Source: Tanytarsus gracilentus (taxonomy: Eukaryota > Arthropoda > Insecta > Diptera > Chironomidae). From it: a DNA stretch of 64,000 nucleotides. The DNA lies in the NCBI GenBank assembly GCA_038502055.1, contig JAXRKN010000043.1, positions 7,564,001-7,628,000 on the forward strand, in the 5' to 3' direction. The translations under genes and the position numbers were made by a program. The notes under the pieces are model-generated. The model saw only the letters and a list, made by a program, of their open reading frames with translations. It had not been told where the DNA came from and searched no databases. Shown one piece after another: positions 14,652 to 25,700 of the stretch (within the stretch, counting starts at the first letter, position 1; every line of letters begins with the position of its first letter).

Positions 14652-15675
14652 CGGCCAATACGGAAAAAAACTGACTTTTCTCAAACCTCGTTTTGCACAT
14701 TATTTTTTAATATTTTAAGATTTGTTTTATTTTCAATATATGTTTCATTTTCCACGATGTTCTATTATCCATTGGGTTTCACTTGCTTTAATTGCTGTTC
14801 AATTTTCCATTGTATTTCATTTTCTATTGTGTATTCATTTTCCATGTTTGTTTCTTTTTCCAATGTATTACTTTTTCAATTGTGTAAAATCATTTTCCAT
14901 TATGTTTCATTTGAAATTGTGTTCCATTTTCCATTGTGTTTCATTTGTGCATTGTGTTCCATTTTCCATATGTTTTCCATTTTCCATTGCGTTCCATTTT
15001 CAGATAGCCTCATTGCAATGATTCTACTGAGTCAAATTACGAGTTCAATGTGGTATACTTAAGCCAGACTTCGAAAAAATGGATTTTAAATTTTGCATTC
15101 CTACTGGACACTTCCTGGCCGGCCGTGACGTTCATTCTTCAAAATTTTTAACTGCTAATCAGTTCCTGATACAGATTACGAGTTCAACGTGCTTCTTCTA
15201 AATCCCAAATAAAATTTCTAAAATTATTAAATGAGAGTAAATTTTGAAATTTAGTGTTTCTCTTTGAAGCATATTAAGCACTTCCTGCAAGTATTAAAAA
15301 TGCCTTTCGAATCCTGTTTCAAAAGTTACTAATGTTCTTCATCTAAAACATGAAGCCATATAATTCAGGAAATTTTTATCTTGAAATAATGGCATTTAAA
15401 GCTGTCCATTGCAAGACCTGTGGTCAAAAATGACCCTGCATGGAATTCGCGGAAAAATGTCCGAATCTAATTTTAAGACTTACTTTTTCATTTTGTGAAA
15501 ACTAGAATTACTCCATAACTATGAATGCTAGATAGTTCATGTGATATATCAAAAGACGCGGAATAAAAAGTTCTATTAAGAAAAAATGCAACCTGATTTT
15601 CGTTAAAGTAAAAAACAAGAGTAAAAGCCAAAAAATAAGCAAAAAGTAAGTCTTAAAAATTTTCCGTATTGGCCG
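14652..15675. mobile_element. repeat-family element A with terminal inverted repeats
   Basis: The ends are a 16-base inverted repeat, CGGCCAATACGGAAAA, at 14,652-14,667 and its reverse complement at 15,660-15,675. ATCA flanks both sides (14,648-14,651 and 15,676-15,679), a possible 4-base target duplication. Inside is a degenerate 17-base minisatellite of the CCATTGTGTTCCATTTT type (about 14,740-15,000), followed by unique sequence with ACGAGTTCAA, CTGGCCGGCCGTGACG and a GACCTGTGGTCA segment. That interior is clearly homologous to the element at 17,091-18,308, in the same order. It has no transposase and looks like an old non-autonomous copy. Long open frames across the minisatellite come from the repeat itself. 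Confidence 0.6.
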
Positions 15676-17090
15676 ATCAAACACTTTGACCAAAGGGATC
15701 TTATCGTGTGATTTAAGCTTGTAGCTTGACATTTAAAAAAAGTGCAGAAATATTTCCATTCAATTTAAAACATTTTCAGACGAGAACAATTGACATAAAT
15801 TTAAATTTATTTCATGATTTCGTGGAAATTTTATAAGCCGAAATGATTAAAAATTCTCAATCTTACTGCAAATTATTTAAGCAAATTCCCAACTCTTGCT
15901 GATAGCAATCTTCCCATAATTTTTAATTCTTTCACCTGCAGAATTAATTCTAAGAATTTTACCGGCAGTTAGAGGGCGGATGTTGATGTATAAAATTTCG
16001 GTAAAAAATTACTTTATTCAGCTTGATTCATTTACTGAGAAATTTTATAAATTCGCAACGCTCGAAGGAGGTTTTAAAATTAAGTTTTTAAAAATTCGCA
16101 TGGTGATTAGCGAATCTTTAATTTATGATTATTCAAGTGAGCGCATTTACTAATTTATTTCCCAACTTTTGAGTTCTATAAACTTTTAAATTTAGACCAT
16201 TAAATGCCTTCACTTTGATTCTTTCATCCCATTAACATGTGATGATAAAAGTCGGCATCGTCAAGTCAATTTTATTGCTTCTCTTTATATTGTCTTGTTA
16301 CGATTTCATCCGCATGCAGAGATATTCTTATTAAAGCGCAGCAGTTGATGAAAAGAACTTTTTATTTGATTTCATAATAAATTGATTATAGTTGAAGTTG
16401 AGAAGCGAAATACTAAACATTACATGGCAAACGCACCATAGCGAGAGCAATGATTTTATCGCATAAATTTTTATTATTATTAAAAACACACAATTACATA
16501 AATGCGAAGAGGAGAAAATATTTTCGAACAATGACAAGCTCAAGCTGAGCCGATTACAGAGCTGTTAACATGCACAGGCAGCATATGGGATTTATGTTAT
16601 GTACATGTAATTTATTAATTTAGAATAAAACTTCCCTGCCTTCTCTCTTCATCTCCTCCCCTCGCTCACTGCCCATATATTCCACGCTTTTCAATATTTT
16701 TTTTGCCTCTAGTGTTTAAAATCAACAGAACATAGCTCTCTTTATATGGATTATTCCTGTGTGATTCTCATGAGCTGATAACAACTCTTTTTTTTCATCT
16801 ATCGATTTAATTTTTAATTCTATTAAGTACCTCTCGCAGTCTTTTTCCTCGCATGTACGGAGTTGCTCGTTATATGTTGCTTTAGTGATGATCGTCATAA
16901 ACAATAGAGAGGCAGAAATATATAATCATGATAACATCCAGAGTTGTTGCTTTGACAATTTAAAATATTTCTCATATTTCTTATAAAATAAATTAAATTA
17001 AATTTTGGTTTTTAAGATTTTAATTTTTAAAATTTATCAACTCTGACAAAATATATAAAAATGTTTCAAAACCCACACGTGGGTGTTGCC
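15676..17090. other. noncoding stretch between repeat elements
   Basis: AT-rich sequence with no supported gene, RNA or repeat. Short frames on both strands lack codon structure or recognisable domains. Confidence 0.5.
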
Positions 17091-17117
17091 GTGTAACCCA
17101 CTTGGAACAGATCAGTA

Positions 17118-17296
17118 TTGGCTTCCCCTTTGGCTTCCCCTTTTGGCTTCCCAAAAATGGCTTCCCAAAATGGCTTCCCAAAAATGGCTTCCCAAAATGG
17201 CTTCCCAAAATGGCTTCCCAAAATGGCTTCCCCAAATGGCTTCGCAAAATGGCTTCCCAAAATTGCTTCCCAAATTGGCTTCCCAAAATGGCTTCC
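17118..17296. repeat. 13-base minisatellite (TGGCTTCCCAAAA)n
   Basis: About thirteen tandem copies of a 13-base unit with small variations. Since 13 is not a multiple of 3, all three frames cycle through the same peptide and stay open, giving false long frames on both strands. Confidence 0.9.
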
Positions 17297-17746
17297 CACT
17301 GTGTTTCGACTGTGTTTCATTTTCCATTGTGTTTTATTTTCCATTGTGTTTTATTTTCCATTGTGTTTCATTTTCCATTGTGTTTCATTTTCCACTGTGT
17401 TCCATTTTCCATTGTGTTTCATTTTCCACTATGTTCCATTATCCATTGTGTTCCATTTTCCATTGTGTTTCATTTTCCATTGTGTTTCATTTTCCACTAT
17501 GTTCCATTTTCCATTGTGTTTCATTTTCCCCTGTGTTCCATTTTCCATTGTGTTCCATTTTCCATTGTGTTTCATTTTCCATTGTGTTCCATTTTCCATT
17601 GTGTTCTATTTTCCATTGCGTTCCATTTTCCACTGTGTTCCATTTTCCATTGCGTTCCATTTTCCACTGTGTTCCATTTTCCATTGTGTTCTATTTTCCA
17701 TTGCGTTCCATTTTCCACTGTGTTCCATTTTCCATTGCGTTCCGTT
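17297..17746. repeat. 17-base minisatellite (CCATTGTGTTCCATTTT)n
   Basis: About 26 tandem copies of a 17-base unit, with substitutions such as ATT/ACT and GTT/GCG that run in sub-blocks, suggesting higher-order duplication. A degenerate version of the same unit lies in element A. The apparent proteins of over 220 residues read through this array are repeat artefacts. Confidence 0.9.
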
Positions 17747-18227
17747 TTCAATTACGAGTTCAATGAGGTACATGAAGCCATACTTTTAAAAAATGGACAT
17801 TAGTGGCATTCCTTGGACACTCCTGGCCGGCCGTGACGGTCATTCTTCAAAAATCATCAATGCTAATGAATTCCTGATGCAATTACGAGTTCAACGAGGT
17901 ACATGAAAGATATTTTAAAAAATGGACATTAGGGGCACTACTGGCCGGCCGTGATGGACATTGGTGGCACTCTTGGATGGCCATGATAGACATTCCTCAA
18001 ATATCATCAATGCCTTTCGATTCCTGATACAAATACGAGTTCAACGACATACATGAAGCCATATAACAGGAAATTTGTATGAAAAATGGCATTTAGGGCT
18101 GTCCATGGCACGACCTGTGGTCATGACCCTCATAATTCCTAAAATGGCCGAATCTAAATTCATAGACCTACCATTTGGCGAAAACTAGAAGTCTCTAGCT
18201 ATCTCAGGAGCCGAGATCTCGATGGAA

Positions 18228-18266
18228 CAGACAGACAGACAGACGGACGGACGGACGGACGGACGG
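18228..18266. repeat. tetranucleotide run (GACA)n(GACG)n
   Basis: An imperfect run of GACA units passing into GGAC units, close to the right end of element B. Confidence 0.85.
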
Positions 18267-18308
18267 AAAGAGGCGCATATAAGTGTTACACCACTTCGTG
18301 GGTTACAC

Positions 18309-18946
18309 TAAAAAATGCAAGAAGCTACTATCGTAAAATCGCACACACAAAATCGATTCATCTTTGTCTAAATAGCCTCAAAGAATTTAATGTAATTTTT
18401 TGTATATATTGAAGATAGTGCATTCTAACATATGAATAGACATTATTGCTAATTAGATGCAAACATTTTAATATTCAAACCATTTTCTCCTTATTATGAT
18501 TCAATTGAAAAACGATCGGTTATGGAGAGAGAGAACAAGGAAGAGATAAATGATATTGAAAAATTGAAAAGCATTTCTTTGGCGATGAAACACATTTAAA
18601 CTATGCGTGGATGATACAATTTAAAATAAATATAATTAGATCATTTTCGTCTGAGTTGAAATTGTGCAGTGGAATTTTTATTCCTGTGGTCGGTGTTCGC
18701 TGTTATAACAATTGAAGTGAAAAAAAATATAATAAAATTTATTCAACGGCTTTTTTATGTTTAAAAATAAATGAAAGCTTCTTTTGAAATATTTTCGTTC
18801 GTTATTTTTAAAATGATGAAAGCTTATGAAGCATGATCTGTGTGAAATGCTTACTTAAAAGCTTCAATATACGATTTAAATTTATTACAAAATTTATTTA
18901 GCACCAAATTAAATTAAATATTTACAAAATTCATTATCACATCCTT
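18309..18946. other. noncoding stretch 3' of the takeout-like gene
   Basis: No gene seen. TTTATT at about 18,881-18,886 and 18,893-18,898 would read AATAAA on the minus strand and can serve as the polyadenylation signal of the takeout-like gene that ends at 18,947. Confidence 0.5.
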
Positions 18947-19998
18947 TTAATATTTGATAAACTTCTCAATCGGAAAATATCTAAAAGACTCATTAAAAAT
19001 GTCTGTAAATGCGCTTGAAACTAAATCTTCTATGAGAGGTTTGATAAATGGTAAGAAAGGTTGCCACGTGGTATTAATCAAAAAATCTGCTATCGATTCT
19101 ATTACGACAGCTCCTCTAAATAGATCGGAAATGTGAAGCTTCATGCCTCCAATTTTATCAATCACAACTCTCACTTTCAATCGTCCACCTTAGAAGCATT
19201 AAAAAAATTAAAGCTAATGTACAGGAAAATATTTGCTATTACCCGGTCCACCAAGTCTTTTTATAGTAGTAGTTTGACTGTAGTCAGTCAGCACTAAACT
19301 CCAGTTACCAGCATTATGAATTGGTTGACCAATGATCTTGGACTCAAATATGTATTTGCCGTCGAGGCTTTTCTCCGGAAATTGCTGCGTATAAATTAAG
19401 GCTTCGTTTTTCCAATCGACTCTACAGTAAAATTTAAAATATTTAAAATATTTAAAAGTTAATTTCATAAAAAATTATTGAAGCATTAAATTTTTTTTTG
19501 TATTTTAAACCGTAGCAGATTGACAAAAAATTTACCTTAATTTAGTAATCCAACTTTGTGTCCAACCATATCTGTAGTAAAAAGTTAATTAGTTAATTAA
19601 TTAATAATTACTATTTTAAGCTAATTTTACTCAGAAACGTCTTTTAACACGAGTTTATATCCGCCAATTGCTCTGTCATTGCCTCGAGTTTGTTCTACGT
19701 AAGATTGCCGATGCGCTAAAAATTACAAAACAATTTCTATTAATTTTCAATAAATTAGGAATGAAGTTCATTTCTTTTCAAACAATTAAAAAATCTTACG
19801 GTCAAATGGCGCAACACTGTACTCTGGTATTCCATACTTAAACAGCGGGTTTAATTGATTAAATGCGAACTTTAAACATTCATCAAAATCTGGTTTGCTG
19901 TATCGGCAGTTCGAGAAGACATCATTGAGTGTTTCGCTACTTATAACCGTCAGCAGATTTGCGAGCATAAAAAATTGCAAAAATATCCAGCGGAGCAT
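18947..19998 (-). CDS. takeout / juvenile hormone-binding (JHBP) family protein
   Basis: Five exons on the minus strand join in phase: 19,998-19,800, 19,715-19,631, 19,571-19,536, 19,421-19,243 and 19,188-18,947, giving 246 residues, the usual length for the family. The chosen start begins an N-terminal signal peptide (MLRWIFLQFF...). An in-frame ATG at 20,061 would put 21 polar residues ahead of it and is less likely. Family marks: an early cysteine pair (C31, C41) in a C-x(9)-C pattern, a PFDP motif after exon 1, the G-K-Y-x-F-E-S strand, a DLFRG stretch, and a C-terminal NTTW...FRYFPIEKFIKY ending. Members are secreted carriers of small hydrophobic ligands (juvenile hormone, terpenoids) with roles in feeding, circadian output and olfaction; the ligand here is unknown. 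Confidence 0.9.
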
Positions 19999-20061
19999 TA
20001 TAGCTAAAAATAGTTTTAAAGTGTTTTCAATGTTAATCATTATCAATGAATTAATTGACAA

Positions 20062-22757
20062 TTTCTCAAGAGGTTGTCAGTCAGTCAATTAGCGAGGGTA
20101 AATATTATTAATGAAAATAATGAGGAAATGCAATGCGTTTCGTATTTTCTGAGTCTCAAGAGGTTTATTAAAGTGAATTTTTCTAGTTTACTTCAATCTT
20201 GTTAAAAAAGTGGTTTCTTGGACAACCAAGGGATGGACACAAAAACTTTATTCATTACAAAAAAATATAATTTCCAACAATTAAACACAAAAGACATTTA
20301 ATTAACTCCTAAATTACGAAATTCATATCGCTTTACAAAAAATGAATGCTCTGCCACGCAACATTAACTACCGACACATTTACACGATTATTATGCGAAC
20401 ACCATGCAATTAAATGTTTGCAACTCGATCATTTTTAAAAGAAGAGAAAAAAATTGTGATCACAAAGTTTGCACGTAAAGATTAACTTTCAGTAAATGTC
20501 GACCTTGACATCAAATAAAGTTAAATGCTGAACTGGCGGCTAAAGTAGATTTTTTTTCTTATTATATACGAAACTTTAATGAAGGCATTGTGAAATTTCT
20601 TTTGTAATTCACTTTTTTCTGGTGAACTTTGGAAATGTAAATTTCGCAATGCAATGAAAGCAAGATGAACGCAAAATTTTAATGAAATTTATGTAATAAA
20701 AATATTAAAGCTTCTTGCATAAATTCATTTCGATAACAGAAACTTAAATGCCAAGATTTTCTCATTTTGCTCTTTCGTGGAATTAAAAATATTTTGTCAA
20801 GTCAAGGGATGAAAACATTTTGGTAAAAAAAATTATTTATAACCACAAATTGAAAAATTCAAACAGTTCGATTTCTTATTTCAGCTTTTCAACAATTTCA
20901 AATCATAATTAATAACACTTCAAATGAATTTTTTTGTTGCTTCAACCACGACCTTCGCACCTCATAAAAATTACGAAAACAATTCACCTGAACTTGAACT
21001 TTCTAGGAATATTTTTTTTATTATATCAAAAATAGATTTAATTTTAAACAATTTCTTTTTTTAACTCCGAGTGCTAACAAATTTTTAAAAAAGGAATTTT
21101 TATGTTTACATTTCTTTTTAATCACTCGCGTGCTCGCCAACCGCGTGGTCGATTTTTAACTAAACAGCAAAGCGAGTAAATTTGTAGTCTCGCAGAAGCA
21201 ATTGTGAAGAAAAAAGTGAGTAAACAGTGATTTGTAGAAGTGGTCAATGCCAATGCTCTCGAGCAAACGAGAAGCCGGTAGCCCATACATGGCGAAACTA
21301 AACATTGCACATGTTTCTCTCTCACTCTCAGTTCAATATTACTTAATAGAGTGTGTGTATGACCATGGTCATAATGTGCGACTTTTAACATATTTAACGA
21401 GTTTGACTTGAATCTAAAAGAGTTCACGAGAAAAAGAGAATTTAAAATTTTACAAGAATGCTCGGAAATAATTAAGTATGCAGGCATGTGTTCATGATGC
21501 AGTAGAAAATTGCAATTTTAACGCTAATTGCTCAAACATTAGAAATAAAGAATTAATTCAGTTTTGAGGTAATGCAAATTTATATTTTAAAAATTTCAAA
21601 ATTTTTTAAGGTTGAATTTAATTTTAATCCTAAGATTAATCAAAAATTAATCTTCAGATTTGTTAAATCTACAATTTTCCTCCACCTCAAAAAAAACCTT
21701 TTCACGTCCATTGGAAAGGTTATTTACATTTTCTCACGATCATTTTCCTCTCTATTTTCCGAAAATTTCTCATTTCCCCCTCGAGAGGTTTTTCCTCAAT
21801 CCACATAGAGAGCATAGAGTTCAGTCTGGCGCGATCTTCCGTTGAATTAATTTCGATTTCGAGAGGAAAAGATTTTTTCTTTCTTTTTTTCCCTAAAATT
21901 TAAAGAAAAAAATTATATTTTTAGTCTCTCGCATGCATTTTGCCGAGGTGTGAAGTGATGATCGAAGATATATCGAACGGTTGCTGTAAATAGTGCAGAA
22001 AATTATCGCAAGATCAATTGAAAAGATCTTTTTTTTCGGTGTAGAAAAATGCGCTAAAAATTCTCCGCTCTGCATGCAATTTATCTCAGCCGTTGAGGGG
22101 AAAATCTTCTACAATAAAGTTTTAAAATAGAAAAGAAAAGATTATGAGTGCTACTAAAAATATCTAAAAGAGAGAGAGAGAAAAAAATCGCGATAATAGT
22201 GAAAATGGATGAATGAGTCTGACACTCAGTGACACCGATAAAGTTTTGTAATTATCATCAACATGATGTTAATTGAATTTAAATATTATGATGATAAATA
22301 GCTAAAAATAATCGCAACGCGTGTAAAGTAATCACACAGAATTTGGGTTATAGTCGAGTGAGTGGGCAAATTGAAACTGTTTGCGAAAAAAATATTAATC
22401 TCGTGTGAATATGTGAGAAAAATTTGAGATTTTAATCGTTGCAAAAAAACTTGTTGATTATTGGATAATTTTATATTTTTTGTGATCAATTTAATGAAAA
22501 ATTTTTCAACTGCAACAAAATTTAAATTTTAAAAAATTAATTTCATAATTCTCAATTTGCAGACGAAATAAATTCAATTTTACGACTTTTTCTTTCAACC
22601 GAAAAAAACCTTAAAAACTCAATTGAAAATCTATTTTCGAAGTGACGCCGAAATGCAACAAATGTCATAAAAAATAAAACGAAAAACTTATTTATGGGTC
22701 AGTGTAGCAAATAAAAAAATACATTGTATATAAAATGGGAAGCGTCTAGAAATAAAA
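20062..22757. other. intergenic region between takeout-like gene and large + strand gene
   Basis: No supported gene. The frames present, including a 121-residue minus-strand frame near 21.1-21.5 kb, lack domains or splice context. A GA-rich patch lies near 22,168-22,182. The 3' part probably contains the promoter and 5' UTR of the gene starting at 22,758. Confidence 0.5.
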
Positions 22758-25700
22758 ATGGAAGGAATGTCGAGGAAAAAGTCTGTTGATGTTTCAAAGC
22801 TTCCAGAAGTGCCGCAAATTCCTCAAGACTCACAGAAAAAGCTGCCGCCAAAGAGTGACAACAATGATTCACTGTTTTCCTCACTGTACGGCTTTAAAGA
22901 TCGCGAAACGTCATTCTACAAAGCGCTCAATGAAAATATAAAAATCTTCGATAATGAAAGTAAAAATGGCAGTGACATAAATCGAAGCGCCGACATGTCT
23001 AGTGAAGTGAAAAGCGCCTGCGAAGAAGAATGTCGCGACTACATCACGCCGTTAATGAATCGTACGCAAGGATCAATTTCCAACATGTTGGCAATCAAAG
23101 ACTCACTCGATCAACTCGACAGTCTACATCGCATCATACAACAATTGTTGACAGTTCAAGAACAGAATTATCAAATGAGAAAAAGATTGCGGACGGTAAA
23201 GACACTACATGTGCTCAAAGAGATGGAAATTCAAGTGAGTTTTATTTTAATTCATTTGGAAATTTTAATATCTCTTAGGTAAGATTAAATTTAACCCTTA
23301 TAAATCACCCTGTTGGATCCAAACACTTCCATATATTTAAAACAAAATTTTTTATGTCTGAATTTCCTGTTTAAAATTCGCACAAAAAATTTACGATCAA
23401 ATTTTTCTCTCTCAAATTTTTTCTTAACATAATAAATCAAAAGATGAATTCCGACCCCGAGAAGTTTATTAAAACCTCGATGGAAGACGGTTCCGATTTG
23501 GAAATCGATATTGATTTTGAGCAAAACATCGCTGATCTCGAGGCTGTTTTGGCTGCAAGTAAAAGTGCCAGCAACAAAAGAAACAATTCGAAAAAGTATG
23601 AAAAATTTTAATTTGAGAGAATTTTTTAAATAAACTTGAACAAATTAAATTAGGCTTCGGAGTAAATCGATAATGTCGGATGACATTGCATTTTCAGCGA
23701 AAGAAAATTATCGCAATTATCCTCTCCGTCGTCAAAGTGCCATAAGTGATTTTAAACCAAAGGTGAGGAGTGAAAATGCATCGAGATGAGGGGCGAAAAA
23801 ATTGGGAATTTTTTATTTAATTTGTCTCAATTTTCACGCCCCTCAAAAATCTCAAAAGAAATTAAATTTACTCATTAATCCTTCTCGACATGTCGACACA
23901 CTTTTCACAACAAAAAATAATTTTTATTTTTTATGTACGCGCTCATAAAAAGGTTTCAAAGTGGAAAGCCGTTAAAGCCGCATTTAAATGGGAAAAAACC
24001 AACACACTCACACTCAACGAGTCGAAAAGTTCCGATTCTGTTTTATCTCCAAGTCCTAATGAGAACACAAAGTAATTTACTTAGAATTATATTTTTATTT
24101 TCGCACCCAATTAAATGTTGAAAATTGTATTTTTCGAAGGTACTTTTTGCGAGTACCAACCACACCAATGGCGTGTAGCTCCGGTGATTCACTCTTCAGC
24201 ACTTCATCTGGGAGGAATTTCGCAACATCTGGCGGTGCAAGCGGACAAAGTTCTGGCGATGAAAACGATGAAAGTAGGTTTATTAGGAGTGCACGAGAGA
24301 AATTATTTGTCTTGATGATTTGTTTACATCTTTCACTATGAATGTGTACTTCTATGCTCCATTTTAACATTCCAACAAATTTGTATATTTACAATAATTT
24401 CTCGTGCGCCACAAGAAAAATTGGTTTTGGGGTTTTTTCTAAAAAAAATTGGCGCTTTTTGATCTGAAATTAATCGTCATAAATCAATTGGACGTTCATC
24501 AAAATTCCATCATTAAAAATATTTTAAACGAATCATTTTGTTTATGAGATCTCAAAGAATTATTAATTCGATTCCCATGAGTAAGTTTTTCATTATTAAT
24601 TTCTAAATAAAATTGATTTTTTTACATCATTCTTCGTAATATCGAGCATAAATGAGGATTATTTGCCGCTCGTAAAGTAAACTCTGCTAATCGTTAAATG
24701 CTAAATTTAATAGACGTCAATGCACTTTAATCTGTCGACGGCCACGCATGCTAAAAATAACTTTCAACTTTCAAGGATAAATTAACCGCAAATATTTCGA
24801 GCATTTCACGTCTATTTTTTTTCTCTCCCTCACTCAACTGATCGCAAGACGTGAGGAGAGAAAAAAAATTAAATTTTCTTCTTCTTTTTCATTGTGTTAA
24901 TTCATGCAAGATGGGATATTTTTTTTCTCAAACGAGTAGTCTTGCTGGCGAGAGACGAAATTTGTTGGTAATTCAGTGAGTCATTTGTGAATTATGTTGC
25001 GAAGAGTTTTCAAGATGCGAATGATGTAATGGACTGAAAATTAGCTTATTGGAAAATTTTAAAATATTTAAAAAAATTCTCAAATTCAAATTGCATTTTT
25101 AAATAATTTTTCCCTCTCGCCCGCTCCAATTGAAGAAAGTGCGACTTACGTCAGCTCCCGCCATCAATCGACGCATAATTACTTTTCACTTTAAAATATT
25201 TCTCTCTCAATTTGCTTTGAGGGCTCGGAGTAGATGAGCTCAATTTTTCATCGACCGACAAATGATGATTTTTATCGATATCCGCACGATTTTTCTTGTT
25301 TAAATATTTACACAATACAAACTAACTTTCTATCCTCAATTTTTACTTTCACACATTCTGAGGTTAACCTTAAAGTGAGTTTATTTGAAAGGAAACAATT
25401 TACAGTTTGATGGATCCATAAATAGCCACCCACCTCCAATTTTCCTCTCTCTTCTCGTGATCGTACACACACGAAATTAATTTTCACACATGAATTCAAT
25501 TTATGAAATGAAAAAGTCGAAGGCACCGCCGATATTTTAGATTGCGTGAAAATTGCGCGTAAATTTATTTAAAAACTATAAATTTACAATTTGTAAAGAA
25601 AATTGCTCCCTTAATGTGTCAAAATATTGATCTCGAGCGAAGAGTGATAAAAAGCAGAAGTACACACGGGAAAAAAATCGTAGATGAAGGAAGGAAGCAA

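Larger units (their letters stand above)
17091..18308. mobile_element. repeat-family element B, composite minisatellite element
   Basis: A GTGTAACCCAC end at 17,091-17,101 is inverted at 18,298-18,308, and both ends sit in small imperfect hairpins. Order inside: a 13-base minisatellite, a 17-base minisatellite, tandem units of roughly 130-148 bases each starting ACGAGTTCAA, a conserved GACCTGTGGTCA segment, and a GACA/GACG tetranucleotide run. The middle is homologous to element A at 14,652-15,675. No transposase is present and no target duplication is obvious, so the transposon class is unknown. Confidence 0.55.

Noticed and set aside
14722..15062. Two overlapping frames of about 100 residues rich in Phe, Ser and His
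   Set aside because: Same degenerate 17-base minisatellite inside element A, not a protein.
17083..17803. Overlapping frames of 220-233 residues on the + strand, and shorter ones on the minus strand
   Set aside because: They are read through 13- and 17-base tandem arrays whose unit lengths keep all frames open; the peptides are just the repeat cycling through frames.
21122..21487. Minus-strand frame of 121 residues
   Set aside because: No domain, no splice context, and a composition typical of random translation.
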